Assembly (NCBI RefSeq): GCF_002735645.1
Contig: NZ_PDZG01000044.1
Span: forward strand, 1-39,142
Direction: 5' to 3'
Length of the DNA: 39,142 nt
DNA from: Iodobacter sp. BJB302
GTDB lineage: Bacteria; Pseudomonadota; Gammaproteobacteria; Burkholderiales; Chitinibacteraceae
Shown here: positions 26,573 to 34,256 of the stretch, in pieces
Layout of the letters: every line of letters begins with the position of its first letter
Numbering within the stretch: the stretch's first letter is position 1
Notes under the pieces: generated by a model
The model's database searches: none
Seen by the model: only the letters and a program-made list of their open reading frames with translations
What the model was told of the DNA's origin: nothing
Position numbers and translations under genes: made by a program

Positions 26573-27048
26573 AATCCCCCGCCGCTTATATCCTTGCTAG
26601 CCAGCGTAATGGCACGCTTTACATTGGTGTCACCTCCGATTTGATCCAGCGCATCTGGCAGCATCGCGAAGGTGTTGTTGAAGGGTTTACCCAGCAATAC
26701 GGAGTAAAAACACTGGTCTGGTACGAGCAGCACGAAACCATGGAAAGTGCCATCAGCCGGGAAAAACAACTCAAAAAGTGGAATAGAGACTGGAAATTAC
26801 GTTTGATCGAAAAACAAAATCCGCAATGGCTGGACTTGTGGCCTGAAATCATCGGCGAATCAAAAAACCTGCCATCCCCGAGTGACACAACCCCGTCATC
26901 CCCGAGCGCCTTTGTCGGGGATCCAGCCAACTCGTCATCCCCAAGTGACTTAACCCCGTCATCCCCGAATGCTTTTATCGGGGATCCAGCAGCGCAACTG
27001 GATTCCCGCCTGCGCGGGAATGACGGCAGCGAAGGAGACGCAACATGA
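26569..27048 (+). CDS. GIY-YIG nuclease-domain protein with repeat-encoded tail
   Basis: Protein of 159 aa. Residues 1-100 are a single-domain GIY-YIG protein of the small COG2827 type. AYIL (6-9) and YIG (18-20) form the two signature strands, with R28, H32, E59 and the segment SREKQLKKWNRDWK. Such proteins are presumed metal-dependent DNA nucleases; the cellular role of this subfamily is not settled. Residues 101-159 are low-complexity Ser/Pro sequence encoded entirely by dRS3-like repeats and are not part of the fold. It has its own AAGGA site. Its start overlaps the linking ORF and its stop overlaps the hsdS start (ATGA, 27045-27048). A nuclease gene between hsdM and hsdS is unusual. Confidence 0.85.
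   Translation: MKSPAAYILASQRNGTLYIGVTSDLIQRIWQHREGVVEGFTQQYGVKTLVWYEQHETMESAISREKQLKKWNRDWKLRLIEKQNPQWLDLWPEIIGESKNLPSPSDTTPSSPSAFVGDPANSSSPSDLTPSSPNAFIGDPAAQLDSRLRGNDGSEGDAT
26871..27026. repeat. dRS3-like repeat array C inside the GIY-YIG gene tail
   Basis: Full forward units at 26894-26926 and 26957-26989, truncated forward units at 26871-26893 and 26933-26955, and a reverse unit at 26998-27026. The last contains ATTCCC-N8-GGGAAT, exactly the neisserial dRS3 core. The array is translated as SPSDTTPSSPSAFVGDP-like peptide repeats. Confidence 0.85.
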
Positions 27049-28289
27049 GTCGGTATCAGGCGTATGCGGAATATAAGGATTCTGGAGCAGATTGGTTTGA
27101 TTCTGCACCGGCACATTGGGATGTAAAACGAATTAGTTACTTTTCCCAAATGCGAAGCGGTGATGCGATTGTTTCTGAACAAATTGAAGCAGAAGGTGAA
27201 TATCCTGTTTATGGAGGCAATGGGCTTCGTGGCTTTACGAATAATTTTAATCTGAATGGTGATTATGTATTAATCGGAAGACAAGGCGCTTTGTGCGGAA
27301 ATATTAATTATGGCTCGGGAAAATTTTGGGCTTCTGAGCATGCAGTTGTTGTATATCCATTTTTAGATGTGAATCTTAAGTGGCTTGGTGAAACATTAAG
27401 AGCAATGAATCTTAACCAATACAATGTATCAGCTGCACAGCCCGGCTTGGCAGTAGCAAATATCACATGCCTTAAGGTTCCGTTTCCAAAAAAATCTGAG
27501 CAAGACGCAATCGCCAACTTCCTCGACCACGAGACGGCGAAGATTGATTTGTTGATTGAAAAGCAACAAGCGCTGATCGAGTTGCTGAAAGAAAAACGCC
27601 AAACGGTCATCAGCCACGCCGTCACCAAAGGCCTCAACCCCAACGCCCCAATGAAAGACTCGGGCGTGGAATGGCTAGGCGAAGTACCGGCGCATTGGGT
27701 TGTGACTAGAGCAAAGTTTATTTCAAATATTTTTGTTCCCCAAAGAAACAAACCTGAGCTAAACGAAGAAAGTGGCGTACCTTGGGCAACAATGGAAGAC
27801 ATGAAAGGTCAATACATTGAAAGCACAAAAAACTACGTAAGTTCGATCGCAGCCAAAAATGCAGGCTCAAAAATCTTATCATCAGGTTCAGTTATTGCGA
27901 GTTGCGTCGGAAACTTCGGCGTTGCAGCCATAAATTGCATGGATGTGATCATTAATCAGCAACTACAAGCGTTTATTCCCACGTCAATTAAGGCCGAATA
28001 CCTTCGTGAAACTGTTGCAATGTCTAAAAGCTATTTTGAGTTAATAGGCACTGCAGCGACGCTAATTTATGTAAACCAACAAGGTTTCGAAAACTTGCCA
28101 GTGTTAATCCCTCCCAAAACAGAGCAGGATGATATTTGTAAATTTATTGAAACTGAGTCTTTAAACTTCACCAAATTAATTGCCCGGTGCGAAGAAGCAA
28201 TTAAGTTAATGCAAGAACGCCGCACAGCCCTGATCTCCTCCGCCGTCACCGGCAAGATCGACGTGCGCGATTGGCAAGCGCCCAACTAA
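27045..28289 (+). CDS. hsdS: Type I restriction-modification specificity subunit HsdS
   Basis: Protein of 414 aa with the two-target-recognition-domain layout. The first TRD (about 20-160) is introduced by DSGADWFDSAPAHWDVKRIS and followed by the central conserved helix FLDHETAKIDLLIEKQQALI (about 163-185). The second TRD (about 215-360) is introduced by KDSGVEWLGEVPAHW and followed by a C-terminal helix ending SSAVTGKIDVRDW. The TRDs are clearly more AT-rich than the conserved helices, which suggests TRD exchange. The start has an AAGGAG site and overlaps the GIY-YIG stop. The target sequence cannot be read from the protein. Confidence 0.93.
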   Translation: MSRYQAYAEYKDSGADWFDSAPAHWDVKRISYFSQMRSGDAIVSEQIEAEGEYPVYGGNGLRGFTNNFNLNGDYVLIGRQGALCGNINYGSGKFWASEHAVVVYPFLDVNLKWLGETLRAMNLNQYNVSAAQPGLAVANITCLKVPFPKKSEQDAIANFLDHETAKIDLLIEKQQALIELLKEKRQTVISHAVTKGLNPNAPMKDSGVEWLGEVPAHWVVTRAKFISNIFVPQRNKPELNEESGVPWATMEDMKGQYIESTKNYVSSIAAKNAGSKILSSGSVIASCVGNFGVAAINCMDVIINQQLQAFIPTSIKAEYLRETVAMSKSYFELIGTAATLIYVNQQGFENLPVLIPPKTEQDDICKFIETESLNFTKLIARCEEAIKLMQERRTALISSAVTGKIDVRDWQAPN

Positions 28290-28291
28290 AC

Positions 28292-28365
28292 AGTCATTCC
28301 CGAGAGCCCTTATCGGGAATCCAGAGGTTTTGCCGGATCCCCGACAAAAGCATTCGGGGATGACG
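28292..28365. repeat. dRS3-like inverted repeat pair, array D
   Basis: A forward unit at 28292-28324 (ATTCCCGA ... TCGGGAAT) and a reverse unit at 28333-28365 (ATCCCCGA ... TCGGGGAT arms) face each other across 8 bases, directly after the hsdS stop. Confidence 0.85.
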
Positions 28366-28380
28366 AGCAGATGAGCAATG

Positions 28381-28423
28381 TATGGCCTTGCAACCATTGC
28401 GGGCATTGACCTGCAAGGCCATA
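28381..28423 (+). repeat. Hairpin in the hsdS-hsdR gap
   Basis: A perfect 12-bp stem, TATGGCCTTGCA (28381-28392) and TGCAAGGCCATA (28412-28423), with a 19-nt loop. It includes an upstream ATG in frame with hsdR, which makes that ATG an unlikely start. It lies about 45 bp before the chosen hsdR start and could affect hsdR expression. Confidence 0.6.
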
Positions 28424-28468
28424 TCCATACTCAACGTCTTTAATTTAACCCACGCACCCAAGCCAACC

Positions 28469-31400
28469 ATGACCGATCTCTCTGCTGAGCGCCAGTTTCA
28501 AAACGACATCATTGACCAACTGGTTGCCAATGGCTGGCAGCTGGGCGATGCCGCGCAATACCACCGCGAGCTGGCGCTGTATGCGCCTGATCTGCTCGGC
28601 TTTGTGCAGGACACGCAGCCCAAAGAGTGGCAGAAATTCTGCACGAATTATCCGAAGGAGCCGGAGCAGAAGTTTTTAGAGATCGTTGCCAGGCAGCTGA
28701 ACCGCGCCGACCCGAACGCGACGCATAAAGAATCGCGCACCTATGGCACGCTGGGTGTGTTGCGCCACGAGCTGCGCGACCGCAATACGCGCTTTTCGCT
28801 GTGCCAATTCAAACCTGATCATGATCTGAACCCCGATACGCTGGCGCGCTATCAGCAAAACCGCCTCACTGTCGTGCAAGAGCTGGTGTACAGCCCGTGG
28901 GCGAGCACCGCTTCTGCCAAAGCAGATGCCGCGTCATTCCCGAATGCTGTTATCGGGAATCCAGAAGGTTTGCTGGATCCCCGACAAAATCATTCGGGGA
29001 TGACGAAACAACTTGATCCCCAACAGGCTCACTCGGGGATGACGAATTCGCGCGGGAATGACGCAGGCAAGGCCAAGGCATGGCGGATTGATTTGGTGCT
29101 GTTTGTAAATGGCCTGCCGGTGGCAACGCTGGAGCTGAAATCTGAATTTAAACAGGCGGTGCACAAGGCGATTAGCCAGTACAAAACCACGCGTTTGCCG
29201 ATAGATCCAATCACCAAAAAGCCCGAGCCGCTGCTGACCTTTAAGCGCGGCGCGATTGTGCATTTTGCGGTGAGCCAATACGAGGTGTATATGGCCACGC
29301 AATTGGCGGGGGAAAACACGTTTTTCCTGCCGTTTAACAAAGGCACGGCAGAAGGTGGCGCGGGCAATGATGTGCCTGATGATGTAAACCGCTACGCGAC
29401 GGATTACCTGTGGAACGAAGTGCTGCTGCCGGACAATCTGCTCAATATTCTGGCGCGCTTTGTGCATTTACAGATTGAAGACAAGGAAGACTGGGAAGGC
29501 CGTAAATACAAGAAAGAGACGATGATCTTCCCGCGCTATCACCAATGGCATGTGGTGCGCCAACTGCTGGCCGCCGCCTGCCGCGAAGGTGCGGGGCATC
29601 ATTACCTGATCCAGCATAGCGCCGGATCGGGTAAATCAAATTCCATCGCGTGGGTGGCGCATCAGCTCTCTGGCCTATACAACGCGGCGGGCAAAAAGCA
29701 GTTTGAATCGGTGATTGTGGTGACCGACCGCACCGTGCTCGATGCGCAGCTGCAAGACACGATTTATCAGTTTGAGCACGTCGATGGCGTGGTGGGGCGG
29801 ATTAATAATGATGAGGGCAGCGGATCGAAATCAGAAAAACTCGCCGCCGCGCTGGTGGGATCGCAACCGATTATTATCGTGACGATCCAGACCTTTCCGT
29901 TTGTCTTAAAAGCCATTGAAAACAGCGCAGAGCTGAAGCAGCGCAATTACGCCATCATCGCCGACGAGGCGCATTCGTCACAAACCGGCCTGACCGCTAA
30001 AAAGCTGAAAGAAGTATTGCTGGTGGAAAGCACCGGCGAAGAAGATGCGGTGGATGATGAAGACGTGATGGCCGCTGCTGCAGGCCAGGCCAAACGTAAC
30101 CTGAGCTTTTTTGCCTTTACCGCCACGCCCAAAGCCAAAACGCTGGAAATGTTTGGCCGCGTGCCCAACCCCAACGAACCGCCATCCATCACCAATAAGC
30201 CGGTGGCTTACCATGTGTACAGCATGCGCCAGGCGATTGAGGAAGGCTTTATTCTGGATGTGCTGAAGAACTACACCAATTACAAAGTGGCGTACAACCT
30301 GGCGATGAAGGTGCGCGAGGCTGATAGCGAGGTCGATAGCAAACGCGCCAAAGTGAAGCTGAACCAGTGGGTGCGCCTGCACGACCACAATATCGCGCAA
30401 AAAGTGCTGCTGATTGTGGAGCACTTTAAAGATCACGTAATGGGGCTGCTGGGCGGCCAGGCCAAAGCCATGGTGGTGACCAGCTCGCGCAAAGAAGCGG
30501 TGCGCTACAAGCTGGGCTTTGATAAATACATCACCGAAAAAGGCTATCAGAAGATTCACGCGATAGTGGCGTTCTCGGGCGAGGTGGAGTTCACTGATAA
30601 AGACCCGAACAGTGCCACGCTATTGGGCGAGAAATTCACCGAGTCCAATATGAACCCGAATCTAAAGGGGCGCGATATGCGCAAGGCCTTTGATTCGGAT
30701 GATTACCAGGTGATGATTGTCGCCAATAAATTTCAGACCGGCTTTGATCAGCCCAAGCTCTGCGCGATGTATGTGGATAAAAAACTGGGCGGCGTGGAAT
30801 GCGTGCAAACGCTATCACGACTAAACCGTACACATCCGGGCAAGGCCGAATCAGGGACGTTTGTGCTCGATTTCTTTAACGAGCCAGAAGAAATACTGGC
30901 GGCTTTCCAGCCCTATTACCAAACGGCAGAGCTTGCGGATGTGTCCGATCCGAACTTAGTGTGGGAGCTATTTGAAAAACTGCGCGCGGCAGGGATTTTT
31001 AACTGGAACGAAGTCGAGCAGTTTTATACCGTGTTTTACACCAGCAGCAAAAGCAATGCGGCTCTGGCCAATATCTGCAAACCGGCCATGCAGCGCTGGC
31101 AGCTGCGCTACAAATCGGCGGTGGACGCCTTCAAACAGGCCAAAGATATGTTTGAGCGCGCCAAGAAAAGTGGCGACGCGGTACTGATCGCCAACACCGA
31201 AAACAGCCTGAAAGAGTGCACCAAAGAAAAAAACACACTGGAAATCTTTAAAAAAGATCTGGGCAGCTATGTGCGCTTTTACGAATTTATGTCGCAGATT
31301 ATCAACTATGAATCACCTGATCTGGATAAGCTAAGCCTGTACGCGCGCCACCTGCGCCCTATGCTGCGCGAGATTGGCTTAGGCGAAGAGGAGATTAATT

Positions 31401-31849
31401 TAAACAACGTGGTGCTTAGCCACTATCGCCTGTCCAAAATCCGCCAGCAGGATTTGGTGCTGAAACAAAACAGCGCCGAATATCAGCTGGCCCCAAGCGA
31501 CGAGCTGGGCAGTGCCAAGCCCAAAGACCAAAAAGAAGAGTTTTTATCGCAGATCATCAGCCGCTTGAACGAGCTGTTTGTAACAGACCAGCTGACTGAT
31601 AAAGACATGGTGAACTACGCCTACACCATCCGCGACAAGGTGAGCGAGAACGCCATTGTGATGAAGCAAATCGCCAATAACTCGCCAGAACAAGCCATAC
31701 TGGGCGATTTCTCCAAAGCCATCGACAACGCCATCATGGACAGCAGCGCCGCGCATCAGAACCAGATGCTGCAACTGCTATCTGACCCAAGCAAAGCGCA
31801 AAAATTTGCCCGTGTGGTGTTTGACTTGTTGGCAATGGGGGGAAGGTAG
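28469..31849 (+). CDS. hsdR: Type I restriction endonuclease subunit HsdR
   Basis: ATP-dependent translocase-nuclease of 1126 aa from the ATG at 28469 (MTDLSAERQFQNDIIDQLV). An in-frame ATG at 28382 lies in a hairpin and would add 29 atypical residues. The nuclease core is visible as IDLVLFVNGLPVATLELK (about 207-224, the D...ExK pattern). The helicase motor has Walker A AGSGKS (about 385-390), DEAH (499-502), FTATPK (motif III) and QTLSRLNRTHPGK (motif VI). About 44 residues (about 155-199) directly before the nuclease core are encoded by an in-frame dRS3-like repeat array. With HsdM and HsdS it cuts unmodified DNA. The frame is intact; whether the enzyme is active is unknown. Confidence 0.92.
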   Translation: MTDLSAERQFQNDIIDQLVANGWQLGDAAQYHRELALYAPDLLGFVQDTQPKEWQKFCTNYPKEPEQKFLEIVARQLNRADPNATHKESRTYGTLGVLRHELRDRNTRFSLCQFKPDHDLNPDTLARYQQNRLTVVQELVYSPWASTASAKADAASFPNAVIGNPEGLLDPRQNHSGMTKQLDPQQAHSGMTNSRGNDAGKAKAWRIDLVLFVNGLPVATLELKSEFKQAVHKAISQYKTTRLPIDPITKKPEPLLTFKRGAIVHFAVSQYEVYMATQLAGENTFFLPFNKGTAEGGAGNDVPDDVNRYATDYLWNEVLLPDNLLNILARFVHLQIEDKEDWEGRKYKKETMIFPRYHQWHVVRQLLAAACREGAGHHYLIQHSAGSGKSNSIAWVAHQLSGLYNAAGKKQFESVIVVTDRTVLDAQLQDTIYQFEHVDGVVGRINNDEGSGSKSEKLAAALVGSQPIIIVTIQTFPFVLKAIENSAELKQRNYAIIADEAHSSQTGLTAKKLKEVLLVESTGEEDAVDDEDVMAAAAGQAKRNLSFFAFTATPKAKTLEMFGRVPNPNEPPSITNKPVAYHVYSMRQAIEEGFILDVLKNYTNYKVAYNLAMKVREADSEVDSKRAKVKLNQWVRLHDHNIAQKVLLIVEHFKDHVMGLLGGQAKAMVVTSSRKEAVRYKLGFDKYITEKGYQKIHAIVAFSGEVEFTDKDPNSATLLGEKFTESNMNPNLKGRDMRKAFDSDDYQVMIVANKFQTGFDQPKLCAMYVDKKLGGVECVQTLSRLNRTHPGKAESGTFVLDFFNEPEEILAAFQPYYQTAELADVSDPNLVWELFEKLRAAGIFNWNEVEQFYTVFYTSSKSNAALANICKPAMQRWQLRYKSAVDAFKQAKDMFERAKKSGDAVLIANTENSLKECTKEKNTLEIFKKDLGSYVRFYEFMSQIINYESPDLDKLSLYARHLRPMLREIGLGEEEINLNNVVLSHYRLSKIRQQDLVLKQNSAEYQLAPSDELGSAKPKDQKEEFLSQIISRLNELFVTDQLTDKDMVNYAYTIRDKVSENAIVMKQIANNSPEQAILGDFSKAIDNAIMDSSAAHQNQMLQLLSDPSKAQKFARVVFDLLAMGGR
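28932..29064. repeat. dRS3-like repeat array E inside hsdR
   Basis: A forward unit at 28932-28964, reverse units at 28973-29005 and 29012-29044, and a partial one ending near 29064. It is translated without a stop as ASFPNAVIGNPEGLLDPRQN and so on. It keeps the hsdR frame. Confidence 0.85.
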
Positions 31850-31855
31850 AAAAGA

Positions 31856-31880
31856 CAGGGAGGCAAACGCCCCCTGCTTT
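31856..31880. terminator. Terminator between hsdR and the P-type ATPase gene
   Basis: CAGGG-A-GGC, loop AAAC, GCC-CCCTG, followed by CTTT. The stem is eight pairs with one bulged A. It lies between two convergent genes. Confidence 0.6.
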
Positions 31881-31890
31881 AACGCTTACA

Positions 31891-34047
31891 CTACGCCCTC
31901 AGTAATCTCAAACCATTCAACACCACCAGCAAGCTCACCCCCATATCGGCAAACACAGCCATCCATAGCGTGCCATGGCCTGCCAGGGTAAGGGCCAGAA
32001 ACAGCGCTTTTACCAGCAGCGCCAGCGTGATGTTTTGCACCAGGATGCGATGCGTCGCTTGCGACAAGCGGATGAATTCAGGGATTTTACGCAGATCGTC
32101 GTCCATCAGCGCCACGTCGGCGGTTTCAATGGCGGTGTCTGTGCCTGCCGCGCCCATGGCAAAGCCAATATCGGCGCGGGCTAAGGCGGGTGCATCGTTG
32201 ATACCATCGCCCACCATGCCGGACGATGCCGCCATGCCCTCCACAAGGCGCAGCTTATCTTCTGGCAGTAAATTACCATGCGCCTGGGCAATACCCAGAT
32301 CGCTGGCAATCGCCGCCACGGTGTGCTCGTTATCCCCGGATAACACGATCGTTTCTACGCCTAGCGCTTGCAGCTGATTAATCGCCTCACGGCTGCTTGG
32401 CCTTACCGTGTCGGCCACGGCAAACAGCGCCAGTACGCGATCAGATGCTAGTACCACCACCGATTTACCCTGCATTTCCAGTACTTGCAGCTTTTCCTCC
32501 AGCGCTGGCGAGCAAAGGCCCAGCTCTTCGATCAGGCGATGATTACCCATTGCATAGGATATGCCCTCAATCTGCCCGCTGATGCCACGCCCAAGCAGCG
32601 CCTTTACATCGCTCACTTCAAGATAATCATTGATCTGCGCGGCAATCGCTTTAGAAACAGGGTGATCCGAGCGTGCGCCCAGGCTGGCGGCGATACGCTG
32701 GCAAACCTCTGGAGGCACATCCGCCAAAGCGGCCACATCGGTCTGCACTGGTTTGCCAAAAGTGAGCGTGCCGGTTTTATCCAGCGCCAGGCTTTTTAGC
32801 TTGCGCCCTTCTTCCAGATAAGTGCCGCCCTTAATCAAAATACCCAGCCGCGCCGCACGGGCAAGGCCGCTCACAATCGTTACCGGCGTAGAAATCACCA
32901 AAGCACAGGGGCAGGCAATCACCAGCATGGCCAGCGCGCGGTAAATCCACTCTTGCCACGCGCCCCCCAAAAATAGCGGCGGAATCACCGCCACGGCCAA
33001 GGCCAGCACGCAAACTACAGGGGTGTAAATTTTAGAAAAGCGATCCACAAAACGCTGCGTTGGCGCACGCACGCCTTGTGCAGCCTCCACCGCATGGATA
33101 ATCCGCGCCAGCATGGTGTTGCCCGCCACCGCCGTCACCCGATATTCAAACGAGCCAGTTTCATTAATCGTGCTGGCAAACACCGTGTCGCCGATATTTT
33201 TTTCTACCGGCAAGCTTTCCCCTGTAATTGCCGCCTGATTAATAAACGATTGCCCCAAGATTACCTCGCCATCCAGCGCAATCCGCTCGCCAGGCCGTAC
33301 CCGCAAAATACTGCCTAGCGCAATATCTGCTGCCGCCTGCTCTTGCCAGCTGCCATCGATCTGCTGCACCGTGGCGCGCTCTGGCGTGAGCTGTAATAAA
33401 CCACTGATGGCGTTTCTGGCGCGGCCTAAAGATTTGGCCTCGATCAACTCAGCAAGGGTAAACAACACCATCACCATCGCTGCTTCCGGCCACTGCCCAA
33501 TCAGCAAAGCGCCCGTCACCGCAATACTCATCAGCGCATTGATATTTAAATCGCCGTTAGAAACTGCTATCCAGCCTTTTTTGTAAGTTGTCAGCCCACA
33601 AGTCAGCACAGCCGCAACGGCCAGCACCGCAGTTAACCACACCGGCATCGCCAGCCAATCGCAAGCCTCGGCTCCTACCGCTAAGACGCCCGCCAAAGCC
33701 AGTGGCCACCAGGGCTTTGCGACCTCAGCCACAACGGCTTTGCTTCCATTATCCACACGCGGCGTAAAGCCCAGCTCGGCAATTGCTGCCAGAATCGCAG
33801 GCAGCGCCTCCTGGCGATGCGATACGGTCAGCACGCGTTGCAGCAAATTGAACTGCAAACCACGCACATCCGCCATCGCCCCCAGCTTTTTGCGAATCAG
33901 CCCCTCTTCAGTCGGGCAATCCATCTGCTGGATATGAATACGGCTTAACACCCCTGCACCATCACCTTGAGGCAAAGGTGGCGGAGGCGATCCAACAACG
34001 CGGTAGCGGGGTTTTGCGGGGGAAGAATGCTTGCAACAATTGGACAC
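31891..34047 (-). CDS. Cd/Zn/Pb-exporting P-type ATPase (ZntA/CadA class)
   Basis: Inner-membrane heavy-metal pump of 718 aa starting at GTG 34047 with GGAG eight bases upstream. The N-terminal metal-binding domain has the reduced motif QMDCPTEE (C44), typical of Zn/Cd/Pb ATPases, not the CxxC of copper pumps. A membrane CPC motif (ACPCALVIS, about 377) forms the ion site. The phosphorylation site DKTGTLT is near 422 and the hinge motif is GDGINDAPAL. A divergent CadR/PbrR-type regulator and a 19-bp-spacer promoter support export of cadmium, lead or zinc. Which metal is preferred cannot be told. Confidence 0.93.
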   Translation of the reverse strand: MSNCCKHSSPAKPRYRVVGSPPPPLPQGDGAGVLSRIHIQQMDCPTEEGLIRKKLGAMADVRGLQFNLLQRVLTVSHRQEALPAILAAIAELGFTPRVDNGSKAVVAEVAKPWWPLALAGVLAVGAEACDWLAMPVWLTAVLAVAAVLTCGLTTYKKGWIAVSNGDLNINALMSIAVTGALLIGQWPEAAMVMVLFTLAELIEAKSLGRARNAISGLLQLTPERATVQQIDGSWQEQAAADIALGSILRVRPGERIALDGEVILGQSFINQAAITGESLPVEKNIGDTVFASTINETGSFEYRVTAVAGNTMLARIIHAVEAAQGVRAPTQRFVDRFSKIYTPVVCVLALAVAVIPPLFLGGAWQEWIYRALAMLVIACPCALVISTPVTIVSGLARAARLGILIKGGTYLEEGRKLKSLALDKTGTLTFGKPVQTDVAALADVPPEVCQRIAASLGARSDHPVSKAIAAQINDYLEVSDVKALLGRGISGQIEGISYAMGNHRLIEELGLCSPALEEKLQVLEMQGKSVVVLASDRVLALFAVADTVRPSSREAINQLQALGVETIVLSGDNEHTVAAIASDLGIAQAHGNLLPEDKLRLVEGMAASSGMVGDGINDAPALARADIGFAMGAAGTDTAIETADVALMDDDLRKIPEFIRLSQATHRILVQNITLALLVKALFLALTLAGHGTLWMAVFADMGVSLLVVLNGLRLLRA

Positions 34048-34075
34048 GGTGCGTACTCCTGATATGCTTTAGAGC

Positions 34076-34106
34076 ATTACACAGCCTGAAGCCACTTTAG
34101 GGTCAA
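34076..34106 (-). promoter_or_regulatory. MerR-type promoter/operator for the metal ATPase
   Basis: On the minus strand: -35 TTGACC, a 19-bp spacer and -10 TGTAAT. The spacer holds the near-palindrome CCTAAAGTGGCTTCAGG, close to known CadR/PbrR operators (CCTATAGTGGCTACAGG type). The overlong spacer is the hallmark of MerR-family promoters, which the metal-bound regulator untwists. Confidence 0.85.
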
Positions 34107-34256
34107 GCACCATTGCAAAATATGTTTTGCCGGGCGGCTGACACCCGCCAGCCTTTGGCGTGAAGCAAATCAATCAGCGGCATTTACTTACCCAAGACCG
34201 GCATGCACTTGAACCAGGGGCGTGCGTAAAACTTAGCTCAAGCACGAAGGAAAACC

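Noticed and set aside
28382-28468. Upstream ATG as hsdR start
   Set aside because: It falls in a 12-bp hairpin, and the extra 29 residues look unlike HsdR N-termini. MTDLSAERQFQNDI at 28469 fits better.
26876-29064. CRISPR array
   Set aside because: The repeats are direct and inverted, self-complementary, placed in separate short clusters without uniform spacers, and no cas genes are present.
29978-30559. Minus-strand frame of 193 codons inside hsdR
   Set aside because: Antisense to the conserved helicase motifs; no ribosome site or recognisable domain.
31850-31890. Duplicated tRNA-Gly 3' end (att site) after hsdR
   Set aside because: Only a terminator hairpin was found; no match to the tRNA 3' end by eye.
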